Assembly: GCA_027493775.1 (NCBI GenBank)
Contig: JAOSKE010000001.1
Span: 929,651-993,650 of the forward strand
Direction: 5' to 3'
DNA from: Kiritimatiellia bacterium
GTDB taxonomy: Bacteria > Verrucomicrobiota > Kiritimatiellia > CAIVKH01
Length of the DNA: 64,000 nucleotides
Shown: piece by piece, positions 40,351 to 49,608 of the stretch
How positions within the stretch are numbered: position 1 is the first letter of the stretch
Layout of the letters: the number at the start of each line of letters is the position of its first letter
Position numbers and translations under genes: made by a program
The notes under the pieces: model-generated
The model's input: only the letters and a program-made list of their open reading frames with translations
Database searches by the model: none
What the model was told of the DNA's origin: nothing

Positions 40351-41865
40351 ATGTTGCCTGAACACAAGCCGTTGAAAGACGCGCCGACCTCGTGCGCAGA
40401 GCGTTGGTTCAAACTGTCAGAAAACAACACCACCGTACGCACGGAAATTGCAGCGGGCCTGACGACGTTTCTCACCATGGCGTACATCATTTTTGTGCAA
40501 CCCGCTGTGTTGTCCGGTTCCATGTTTGGGTTCTCCACCGGTATTGATTTCGGCGCCGTGACCTTTGCCACGTGTGTCGCGGCGGCGATTGCCACTGCGA
40601 CAATGGGACTTTATGCGCGCTACCCCATCGCCCTTGCACCTGGAATGGGAGTTAACTTTTTCTTTGTCTTCTCCATCCTCCCCGCTGCTGCCGCAGCGGG
40701 CTTCGAGGCTCCGTGGCAAACTGCGCTCGGCATTGTTTTTATCTCGGGTGTCTTGTTCCTCCTCATCTCGTTAACGAGTTTTCGTACGCAACTCATACAC
40801 GCGCTCAGCCCGAGCATGAAAAACGGGATTACGGTCGGAATCGGTCTTTTTATCGCCTTCATCGGGTTGCAAAATACGGGGTTGATTATCACGGGAGCTT
40901 CTATCATCCCCAGCGATCCGCCCACACTCGCTTCCGGCACGCTTGTAAAACTTAACCCACAGTTTTCCTCGCCGGACCTGCTGATCTTTTTTTGTTGGCC
41001 TTCTTCTCACGAGCGTACTCCATGCGCGGCGAAAATGGGGTCGGTACTGTGGGGCATTCTCGGGAGTGGCGCACTGGCTATTCTGCTCCGTCTAGCACTG
41101 CCGGAACTCGCACCGGGAATCTGGGAGCTTCCCGTTGTTCAATCCTCTGCTCTCGCAACAAAGCTTACCCTGCCCTCTACTGCAACTCCGGTGTGGCAGT
41201 GGTTTTTCTCAAAACCTCCTTCGCCCGCGCCAGTCGCATTGCGCTTTGATCTCATCGGTGCACTTTCCGTAACGATGTGGCCGTTCATCCTCATTTTCCT
41301 GTTCATGGACATGTTTGACACCATCGGAACCCTCGTGGGGATTGCCGAGCAGGCAGGTTTCATAAAGAACGACAAACTACCCCGCGCAAAAGAGGCCCTG
41401 CTTGCCGACGCGGTTGGGACCGTCGTCGGCGCCAGTCTCGGAACGAGTACGGTCACCAGTTTTATTGAAAGCGCCACCGGGGTTGAACAAGGCGGGCGCA
41501 CGGGACTGACAAGCCTCACAACTGCTTTGCTGTTTATTCTCGCTCTATTTTTCAGCCCGTTGATTGAGCTGATCGGCAGCTATCCACCCATCACTGCGCC
41601 AGCACTTGTAACGGTCGGTGCATTGATGATGCAAAATGTCACAAAAATTACATGGAACGATCCCAGCGAAGCCATCCCCGCTTTTCTCATTCTACTCGGC
41701 ATCCCACTCAGTTTCTCCATCGGCGATGGACTCGCCCTTGGATTCATTAGCTACCCGATCATCAAATTACTTTCAGGGCGCGGTCGCGAAACGAGTTGGT
41801 TGATGTACATCCTCGCTGCCATCCTCCTCGCCTACTTCATACTGATTCGCGCACGATTGGGATAA
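40351..41865 (+). CDS. NCS2 family permease (AzgA/PbuG-like), with an internal compensated frameshift 40987-41040
   Basis: TEIAAGLTTFLTMAYIIFVQPAVL, ALAPGMGVNFFF, LFMDMFDTIGTLVG, GTSTVTSFIESATGVEQGGRTGLTSL. Confidence 0.9.
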   Translation: MLPEHKPLKDAPTSCAERWFKLSENNTTVRTEIAAGLTTFLTMAYIIFVQPAVLSGSMFGFSTGIDFGAVTFATCVAAAIATATMGLYARYPIALAPGMGVNFFFVFSILPAAAAAGFEAPWQTALGIVFISGVLFLLISLTSFRTQLIHALSPSMKNGITVGIGLFIAFIGLQNTGLIITGASIIPSDPPTLASGTLVKLNPQFSSPDLLIFFCWPSSHERTPCAAKMGSVLWGILGSGALAILLRLALPELAPGIWELPVVQSSALATKLTLPSTATPVWQWFFSKPPSPAPVALRFDLIGALSVTMWPFILIFLFMDMFDTIGTLVGIAEQAGFIKNDKLPRAKEALLADAVGTVVGASLGTSTVTSFIESATGVEQGGRTGLTSLTTALLFILALFFSPLIELIGSYPPITAPALVTVGALMMQNVTKITWNDPSEAIPAFLILLGIPLSFSIGDGLALGFISYPIIKLLSGRGRETSWLMYILAAILLAYFILIRARLG

Positions 41866-41918
41866 TCAGCCGATTTTTGACGGGAAATCGCCCCGCTAAA
41901 AGCTTTCGGCTTCTTCTG

Positions 41919-43037
41919 TCAGCGACCGCTCTTTCGGAAATTTTGTACCGGAGGCTCAGTCGCCTGGTTCGCAATGGCAAGGAGAAGGCCGATCATCGTC
42001 AATGTTACGACCATGCTGGTGCCGCCAAAGCTGATGAAGGGGAGCGCGATTCCCTTTGTCGGCACAGCGCCGGTGACGACGGCGATATTGATCGCGGCTT
42101 GCAGAGTAATCACGCAGGTCAGGCCGAGCGCGAGCAAGCGATTAAAAGAGTCGGCAGCGCGCAATGCGATTCGCAGGCCGCAGAAAAATATCACACCGAA
42201 CAGCGTCAGCACGCTGAGCGTGCCGATCATGCCCAGCTCTTCGCCAATGATTGCAAAAATGAAATCGGTGTGGGCCTCGGGCAAATAATAGCGCTTCTGC
42301 AAACTCTCCCCCAAGCCCACCCCCCGCCAGCCGCCCGCGATAAATGCGTAGAGCGCATTGAGCAACTGATAGGCTTCCGTGTCCGCATACATCTCGGGAT
42401 TCCGAAATGCGATGATTCGGCGCATACGCACCGGATTCTGCATAATCATCACAACCATGCCGCTGACAGATGCGGCACCAGTAAGGAACCAGTGACTGAA
42501 CCGAGCGCCATTAGCCCACAGCATTACAAAGGCAACAGCACCGAGCAAAATCGTCGTACCGAAGTCAGGCTCAACAAAGATCGGAAAGATTAGCATTCCC
42601 ATCAGAATCAATGGGACGCCAACACCGGGCCAGTACTCGGATGCGCGACGCTGATTCCGACTCAACCACCAGGCACCGAGAACTACAGTGGCAATTTTCG
42701 CAACTTCAGAGGGCTGCATCCGAATTCCCAAATGCAACCAGCGGCGGCTGCCCTTCACCGCTATACCAACACCAGGAGTCAGCACCGCGATGAGAAGGAT
42801 AAAACTGATCACACCGCCAACGAGCGCAACTCTTTTCCAGACTTCTGGATTTATCCGAGAGGCAATCAGGGCACAAATGATGCCAATAATCAGCGCAACG
42901 GCCTGACGTTTTAGAAAGTAATGCGCATCATTATACGCAGCGAGCGCTTGGGTGGAACTGGCGCTGGACAGCATCACAAAGCCCAGCGCAAGAAGCGCCA
43001 CGACCGACAGAATTAAGACAGTTTTTGTCCGCAACAT
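41919..43037 (-). CDS. ftsW: Lipid II polymerase/cell division protein FtsW
   Basis: SEDS family: YFLKRQAVALIIG, LHLGIRMQPSEVAKIA, FAIIGEELGMIGTL, GIALPFISFGGTSM. Confidence 0.92.
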   Translation of the reverse strand: MLRTKTVLILSVVALLALGFVMLSSASSTQALAAYNDAHYFLKRQAVALIIGIICALIASRINPEVWKRVALVGGVISFILLIAVLTPGVGIAVKGSRRWLHLGIRMQPSEVAKIATVVLGAWWLSRNQRRASEYWPGVGVPLILMGMLIFPIFVEPDFGTTILLGAVAFVMLWANGARFSHWFLTGAASVSGMVVMIMQNPVRMRRIIAFRNPEMYADTEAYQLLNALYAFIAGGWRGVGLGESLQKRYYLPEAHTDFIFAIIGEELGMIGTLSVLTLFGVIFFCGLRIALRAADSFNRLLALGLTCVITLQAAINIAVVTGAVPTKGIALPFISFGGTSMVVTLTMIGLLLAIANQATEPPVQNFRKSGR

Positions 43038-43131
43038 TCAAGCAACTCGCCTGTGTTCATCCACAAAAGAAAAGGGGCCTTATGCGCGGCTGCGCAGAAG
43101 ACCCCTCTTCCACAATCACATCATTCTTAAA

Positions 43132-44163
43132 TTACTGCGCAGGCGGGGGAATCTTCAACGTCGTTCCGGCGGAAATCCCCGATGCGTCCGACAGGTTGTT
43201 GAGGTTCAGAATATCCTGCTCCAACACCCCGAAGTTTTGCGCTATTTCGCGAATGGTTTCGCCGGAGCGCAAGGTGTAGTCAAAGGGAATCTGGGCCGGA
43301 TCGAGCAATTGAGCAGGCGCACTTTGCACTGCGGGCGGCGCCGAAGTTTCCACAGCCGACTCAACCGCAGGCGGCGGCTCACTCACTGCGGACGCTGGGG
43401 CTAGCGCTGGGGCGGACTCCTCAGCTTTAACTGCGGGGGCTTCGCTCTTCTTCGCGGGCGCCGCAGCTTTTGCCGAACCACCCGGAATCAGCAATTTCTG
43501 GCCAACGCGAATTCGATTCAGGTCCCTGATCCCATTGGCCTCTGCCAGATCGCGAGCTTTCACTCCATGACGCGCTGCGATTTTTGAAAGGCTGTCGCCC
43601 GACTGCACAACATATTCGCCCGCGCCCGCTGCGGCAGGCTGTGCGACCTTTTTCTGCGCTGGCGCCGCTTTGGCGGGGTGAGCTTTCGCGGCATGAACCG
43701 GAGCCGATTCATCCAAACTCGCATAACTCGGCAGTTTCAACTTCTGACCGATTCGGATCTTGCCGGGGTCTTTGATCCCGTTCAGTTCCGCGATCTCACG
43801 AACCGTCACTCCATGACGCGCCGCAATCTTCGAGAGCGAGTCGCCGCTGGCAACGGTGTACGTTTGTACGGAAGCGGCATCGAGCGAAGATGGCGCGTAT
43901 TCCACTGCGACCGGCGGTTGAAATACCGGGCCGGGCAGCGCTTCGACGGCAGGCACATCCACATCAGCGCGCGGCGGCATAACCGGTGTCGGCGGCGACT
44001 CGACCATTGTTGGTTTTGTGGCGCAGCCCTGAATTACCAAAAAGCCCGCGATGGCCACCACGTGCAATCCGGCAATAATGCCCAACAGCACGGGGCCGCG
44101 CATCTTGCTCCGACGATCATCCGTACCTTGCATGATTACGCTCCAGTTTTTCTTATTTTTCAT
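43132..44163 (-). CDS. LysM-domain protein (three LysM-like repeats)
   Basis: YTVASGDSLSKIAARHGVTVREIAELNGI, YVVQSGDSLSKIAARHGVKARDLAEANGI, YTLRSGETIREIAQNFGVLEQDILNLN. Confidence 0.9.
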   Translation of the reverse strand: MKNKKNWSVIMQGTDDRRSKMRGPVLLGIIAGLHVVAIAGFLVIQGCATKPTMVESPPTPVMPPRADVDVPAVEALPGPVFQPPVAVEYAPSSLDAASVQTYTVASGDSLSKIAARHGVTVREIAELNGIKDPGKIRIGQKLKLPSYASLDESAPVHAAKAHPAKAAPAQKKVAQPAAAGAGEYVVQSGDSLSKIAARHGVKARDLAEANGIRDLNRIRVGQKLLIPGGSAKAAAPAKKSEAPAVKAEESAPALAPASAVSEPPPAVESAVETSAPPAVQSAPAQLLDPAQIPFDYTLRSGETIREIAQNFGVLEQDILNLNNLSDASGISAGTTLKIPPPAQ

Positions 44164-45470
44164 TGTACCCGCTCCCCGGCCATGGCTACCGCCGTTCGCC
44201 GGAATATCTCACCACGTTCTTCAAAATTTTTGAACTGATCGAAACTCGCACAACCGGGCGACAACAAAACGATTTCGCCGGGCTGCGCGTCGTTCGACGC
44301 GTCCACCATCGCCTGCTCCAGTGTCCCGCTCATCCTGCACAGCACAACGTCCGACCAGGAAGCTGACATTTCTTTAGCGGCTTTCCCAATAAGATAAACA
44401 CCACGCGCGTGAAGCGCCAGCATTTCTTTGACTCCATTCAAGTCTGTTTCCTTGAGCAATCCCCCCGCAATCAATCGTGTCGGACCGCCCGCCATTTTCA
44501 GCGCCGCGCCGACTGCCGTAAGCGTGGTTGCCTTGGAGTCGTTAACATACCGAACACCATCCGCCTCCGCCACCAATTCCATCCGATGTGGCAGCGGCTT
44601 GAATGTGTGCGCAACCGCCTTGGCATTCCCAAGCGGAATGCCCGCCGCGCACAGCCCGCCAGCAACCGCCGCCGCATTCACGCCTAAAATCGGATTGTCG
44701 AAATACGTCCCGCGCAAATCCATTACCTCACGCTCCAGATGCCAAACACCACCGGCGCGCCAGCAGTACTCATCATCCACTGCGCTTCCAAACGTGTGCC
44801 AAGCGCCTCGACCGGACGATGTTTCGCGCATCCGGGTCATCCACTCGCGCGGCGCGAGACCATGATCGCCCTCTCCAACCCGCGCAAACAAACGCGCCTT
44901 CGCAGCGATATAGTTCTCCATCGTGCCATGACGATCCAGATGGTTCGGCGCGAGATTCAGCAGAATGCCAACCTCCGCGCGAAACGCCCGCGCTGCCTCC
45001 AACTGAAACGAACTCAACTCCAACACAAGCCAGTCAGGCGATGATCGCTCCAGTGCAATGCGGCAAACTGGAACGCCATAATTCCCGCCAATTGCAACGC
45101 GAAGTCCCGCAGCCTGCAACAACTCCGCCGCAAATTTTACGGCCGTGCTTTTCCCGTTCGTGCCCGTCACGGCAACGACGCGCGCGTGGAGGCGACTCCA
45201 ACCGAACTCAAATTCGGGAACCACCTCAATGCCACGCTCCCGAACACGACGCACCCAGGGATGATCGGAGGAAACGCCGGGACTGAGCACACACAGATCA
45301 CTATCGTCAGGAATCGCCGTTTCCGCAGACGCGGCAATCACCGTCGCGCCCAGCGATGTGAGAACGGCAGCGCGCTCGGCCGACGGACGCTCATCAAAAA
45401 TCGTCACACTCCGCCCTTCAGTGCGCAACAAGCGCGCAGCGCTTTCACCGCTCGCGCCGAGGCCGAGCAC
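44160..45470 (-). CDS. murD: UDP-N-acetylmuramoylalanine--D-glutamate ligase
   Basis: VLGLGASGESAARLL, VTGTNGKSTAVKFAAELL, NDSKATTLTAVGAAL, SPGCASFDQFKNFEERGEIF; 5' end uncertain (GTG start). Confidence 0.92.
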   Translation of the reverse strand: MLGLGASGESAARLLRTEGRSVTIFDERPSAERAAVLTSLGATVIAASAETAIPDDSDLCVLSPGVSSDHPWVRRVRERGIEVVPEFEFGWSRLHARVVAVTGTNGKSTAVKFAAELLQAAGLRVAIGGNYGVPVCRIALERSSPDWLVLELSSFQLEAARAFRAEVGILLNLAPNHLDRHGTMENYIAAKARLFARVGEGDHGLAPREWMTRMRETSSGRGAWHTFGSAVDDEYCWRAGGVWHLEREVMDLRGTYFDNPILGVNAAAVAGGLCAAGIPLGNAKAVAHTFKPLPHRMELVAEADGVRYVNDSKATTLTAVGAALKMAGGPTRLIAGGLLKETDLNGVKEMLALHARGVYLIGKAAKEMSASWSDVVLCRMSGTLEQAMVDASNDAQPGEIVLLSPGCASFDQFKNFEERGEIFRRTAVAMAGERVQ

Positions 45471-45494
45471 AAGGGCATGAGTTCCTTCGGAACA

Positions 45495-46626
45495 TCACCG
45501 GAGCTTCAACGTCGCAATTCCAATCAACGCAAAAATAATTCCGAGAATCCAAAAGCGCGTCGTGATCATCGTCTCAATCACTTCCACATCGCGCCCTTCC
45601 GCCGCCGCGCGTTCTTTCTCCACCTGCTCGAAGTGGTGGTGAATCGGTGCGCATTTAAACACGCGCCTCCCGGTTAACTTGAACGACGCGACCTGAATCA
45701 TCACGCTCAGCGCCTCTATCACAAAGACGCCGCCCACAAATATGAGGAGCAGCTCCTGCTTGATCGCCACCGCCACCATCGCAATCGAGCCGCCGAGCGC
45801 AAGGCTCCCCGTATCGCCCATAAATACACGCGCCGGATGGCAGTTATACCAGAGAAAGCCCAGCCCTGCGCCGAGCAGGCAGCCGCAAAACACCGCCAGC
45901 TCACCGCTCCCTGGCACATACGGCACGAACAGATAATTCGCGGCGACCATGTTTCCGGCGACATACGAAAGCGTCAGATACGCCGCCGCCGTCGAGTTCA
46001 CGCAACCGATCGCAAGCCCGTCGAGACCATCCGTCAGGTTCACCGCATTCGCCGAGCCGACCAGCGCCAACACAATAAAAATCGCGACCCCTACGATCCC
46101 CAGATTCGCAATTAGAGGGTCCTTTAAGAACGGCAGCATTAACTTCGTCACATGCTCGCGCGACGGCTCCCAAGCATACAACACGCCGATCACAACCAGC
46201 GCCCACGCAATTTCGAGCAACAACTTGAAGCGGCCCGGCAGTCCTTTTGCATTTTTCTTCGAGACCTTCAGATAATCGTCCCAGAATCCGATTCCGCCCA
46301 TCACCACCATCGTGCCGAGCGCGAGCAACACATACACATTTCGCGGGTCGGCCCAGAGCAGCGTCGAAATCAGTACCGAGGCGATAATCAAAACACCGCC
46401 CATCGTCGGCGTGCCCGATTTTTTGCGGCGATGCTGCTCCAGCACCGCGTCATCGCGGACGTACTGGCCGAATTTCAACCGGCGCAACCAGGCGATGATC
46501 GGCGGCCCCAACCACAGCGCCAGTGCAAACGAAGTTCCGGCCCCTAACAACGCGCGAAACGTGATATAGCGGAAAATTCGTAGCGGCGCCCAGTACTCAA
46601 CGTATTGATGTAGAAAATACAGCATT
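45495..46626 (-). CDS. mraY: Phospho-N-acetylmuramoyl-pentapeptide-transferase
   Basis: KKSGTPTMGGVLII, NAVNLTDGLDGLAIG, FMGDTGSLALGG; likely start MLYFLHQYVEYW at 46626, ORF extension upstream reads through the palindromic repeat. Confidence 0.93.
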
Positions 46627-46629
46627 AGA

Positions 46630-46685
46630 AAGTTCCAAGAGTTGGAAACCCTTCGGCGCGCGACTTCCAAGGATTGGAAGTTTTT
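46630..46685. repeat. Bipartite palindromic element, copy 2
   Basis: TTCCAAGAGTTGGAA (46634-46648) and ACTTCCAAGGATTGGAAGT (46664-46682). Confidence 0.7.
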
Positions 46686-46698
46686 ACGACGAAAAATT

Positions 46699-48051
46699 TC
46701 ACAGGTTCTCCAAAATTGTTTCCAAGCGGTCTCCCCGCGACGCCTTGAGCAATACGGCATCGCCCGGCCGAATCAAGTCTTTCAATACACGCGCCGCATC
46801 CGCCGTGTTTTCTGCGCCGTACAACCGCAGAAAGCCGCCCGCCTGCGCGCCTTGTCGAATCCACGCCCCCGCAGCTCCCACCGCGACGAGCCCCGCCCAC
46901 GGTCCGCCAGAAATGGCCCGGCCAAGCGCAATGTGTTCGCTTTCCGAAATGGCGCCCAGCTCGCGCATTGAGCCAAGCGCCAACCAGCGTCGTCCAGCCA
47001 CCGGAGTCTCTGAAAAAGCCTCCAGCGCCGCCCGCATGCTCATCGGATTCGCGTTGTGCGCGTCGTTAATAAACAGCACACCGCCGATGTTTGTTTCTTT
47101 CCAGCGCATTCCCGGCGGATGGAACGTGCGCAGCCTTTCCGCGAGCGCCTCCCAAGCAAGACCGTAGTGCCGAGCGACGGCAATCGCGAGACCCGCGTTC
47201 AACAAAACATGGCGGCCGGGCAACGGCGCATCGAATGCAGCGCTCTCGCCGGTCGCATTTTCGCTAATCGCAAAGCGAGGTGGAACACCCGCTTCAATTC
47301 GATACTCCGCGTTCGCGACAAGCGACACTGTTTTGACGTTGCATTTTGCATAAGAAAGTAACACGCGAAACCACGGGTCGTCGGCGGGCAATACCGCGAC
47401 GCCATCGGGCGAAAGGACACGAATCACGGCGGCTTTCTCCCGCGCGATCGCTTCCTCCGACTCAAAGAATTCGATATGCACCGGGCCCACGTTCGTCACC
47501 ACGGAAACGTGCGGCTGCAAAATGTCGCACAGCGGAGCAAGCTCGCCCGGATGATTCATCCCGACTTCAAACACTCCGAAATGGTCCGACGGTTTCATCG
47601 TCAGCAGACTCAACGGCAAACCAAGGTCGTTGTTCCAATTCCCGTGCGTCCGCGCGGTCGGTCCGGAGATGGAAAGCATGTCCGCCACCATTTCTTTCAC
47701 GCTCGTCTTTCCGCTGCTTCCGGTGATGGCAATGAGCTGCCCGCGCAGCCGTGCGCGATGGGCGCGCGCCAATTCTGTGAGCGCAGCTTTCGGGTCAGCG
47801 ACTTCGAGCAAGGGAAAATCATCCAAGGTTGTGCCCCGGCGGACCATCGCGCCCGCCGCGCCGCGTGCGCGGGCGGCATCGAGGAACGTATGGCCATCCC
47901 TGCTTTCGCCCGGCAGCGCGATAAAGAGTTCGCCCGGCGCAACCGCTCGGGAATCTATCGCAAACCCGGTAATGGGCTGCGCGGGTTCGCGCGTCCATTG
48001 TCCGCCAGACCATTGCGCGAGGTCGCGCGGGTTGAATACAGCTTCACTCAT
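46699..48051 (-). CDS. murF: UDP-N-acetylmuramoyl-tripeptide--D-alanyl-D-alanine ligase
   Basis: ITGSSGKTSVKEMVADML, THGNWNNDLGLPLSLL, NDAHNANPMSMRAAL. Confidence 0.92.
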   Translation of the reverse strand: MSEAVFNPRDLAQWSGGQWTREPAQPITGFAIDSRAVAPGELFIALPGESRDGHTFLDAARARGAAGAMVRRGTTLDDFPLLEVADPKAALTELARAHRARLRGQLIAITGSSGKTSVKEMVADMLSISGPTARTHGNWNNDLGLPLSLLTMKPSDHFGVFEVGMNHPGELAPLCDILQPHVSVVTNVGPVHIEFFESEEAIAREKAAVIRVLSPDGVAVLPADDPWFRVLLSYAKCNVKTVSLVANAEYRIEAGVPPRFAISENATGESAAFDAPLPGRHVLLNAGLAIAVARHYGLAWEALAERLRTFHPPGMRWKETNIGGVLFINDAHNANPMSMRAALEAFSETPVAGRRWLALGSMRELGAISESEHIALGRAISGGPWAGLVAVGAAGAWIRQGAQAGGFLRLYGAENTADAARVLKDLIRPGDAVLLKASRGDRLETILENL

Positions 48052-48104
48052 GGCAAAAGTTGTTGCCTCCGGGGCGTTCGGCGATGAAGGGGCGGCGCGC
48101 TCCT

Positions 48105-49593
48105 TTAAAGGTAACGGCGCGCCACTTCACGGTCATCGAAGGGCACCACGGTGCTGGCGAATTCCTGTGTGTTTTCGTGGCCTTTGCCGGCGATGAGGAC
48201 AATGTCGCCCTCCTGCGCCATTTCGATGGCGCGCGCAATGGCCTTTTCACGATCAACAACAATTTCGTAGCGGCCGCGACCGGTCATCCCCTGCTCAATC
48301 TCGGCGATGATCGCCTCCGGCTTCTCACGGCGCGGATTGTCGCTGGTCAAAACGGTAACATCCGCGTTCGCAGCCGCGACCGCGCCCATGCGCGCGCGCT
48401 TGCCGCGATCACGATCGCCACCGCAACCGAAAACGGTGATTAGACGATTCGGATTCAACTCGCGCAGCGTTTCAAGCGCGTGCTTCAAGGCGTCATCCGT
48501 ATGCGCGTAATCCACAAAAACATTAAATCCGCGCGGCGAAACAAAACGTTCCAATCGTCCCGGCACCACGCGCATTTCACCCAGCGCGGCGGCGCTGCGT
48601 TCCGGCGAGATACCCAACGCCCCGCACGCGGCGATCGCGGCGAGCGCGTTGGAGACATTGAAACGCCCGAGCAAATGCAAGTGTACGGGAGTTGATCCCC
48701 ACGGCGTTTGAACGATGAAACTCGTGCCATTCGCGCCCAGCTTCACATCCTCCGCGCACACGTGCGCCGAAGGATTCTCGCCGTACGTGATGATCCTGGC
48801 CTTCAGGCCATTCATCCGGACCAGTGCATGCCCCCACTCGTCATCGAGATTAACCACTGCGGCGGCCTGTTTGTGATGCTGACCGAGTTCGAGAAACAAC
48901 TGCGATTTTGCCGCGAAGTATTCCTCCATCGAGCCGTGATAATCGAGGTGGTCGCGCGTCAAATTCGTGAACACGCCGACATCGAAGTCCGTTCCGCGCA
49001 CGCGCTGCTGTTGGAGGGCGTGAGAGGACACTTCGAGCACGGCGCTACGGCAGCCGGAGCGCACCATTTGATCCAGCATAAACTGAATATCCGGCGCTTC
49101 CGGCGTTGTGCGGATGGCGGGGATGCTGCGGGAGCCGATTTCATAACGAACGGTGCCGATTAAACCTGGCTGTTTCCCTTCAGCAGCCAATACGTGGCGA
49201 ACCATAAACGACGTTGTGGTCTTTCCATTCGTGCCGGTAACGCCGATCACCGGAATTTTTTTGCGAGGGATGGTCGTAGAACGCGGCGGAGATTTCCGCG
49301 AGCGCGCGGCGCGCGTCTTTCACCAGAATGTGCGCAATGTTGCGACGCGGCCAGCGGTCTTCTTCCGAAATGATCGCCACCGCGCCGCGGCGCAACGCAT
49401 CCTCAATATATTGTGCGCCATCCGCGCGTTGTCCGTGCAATGCGACAAAGAGGTAGTTCTCCTTCACCTGACGCGAGTCGTAGGCAATGCCTTCGATCTC
49501 AAAATGCATCGGGCCGCGTGTCTGCACCGGCTGAACAAGTCGAGCGATAGATTCTAAACGCATGGTTTCCATACAAAACTTGCCAAAAATCAT
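48105..49593 (-). pseudogene. murE: UDP-N-acetylmuramoyl-tripeptide synthetase, frameshifted at T7 (49256-49262)
   Basis: ORF 49180-49593 ([20 protein letters not shown]) and ORF 48105-49250 ([46 protein letters not shown]); removal of one base joins [18 protein letters not shown]. Confidence 0.9.
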
Positions 49594-49608
49594 AACTGCG
49601 GGCCTTCC

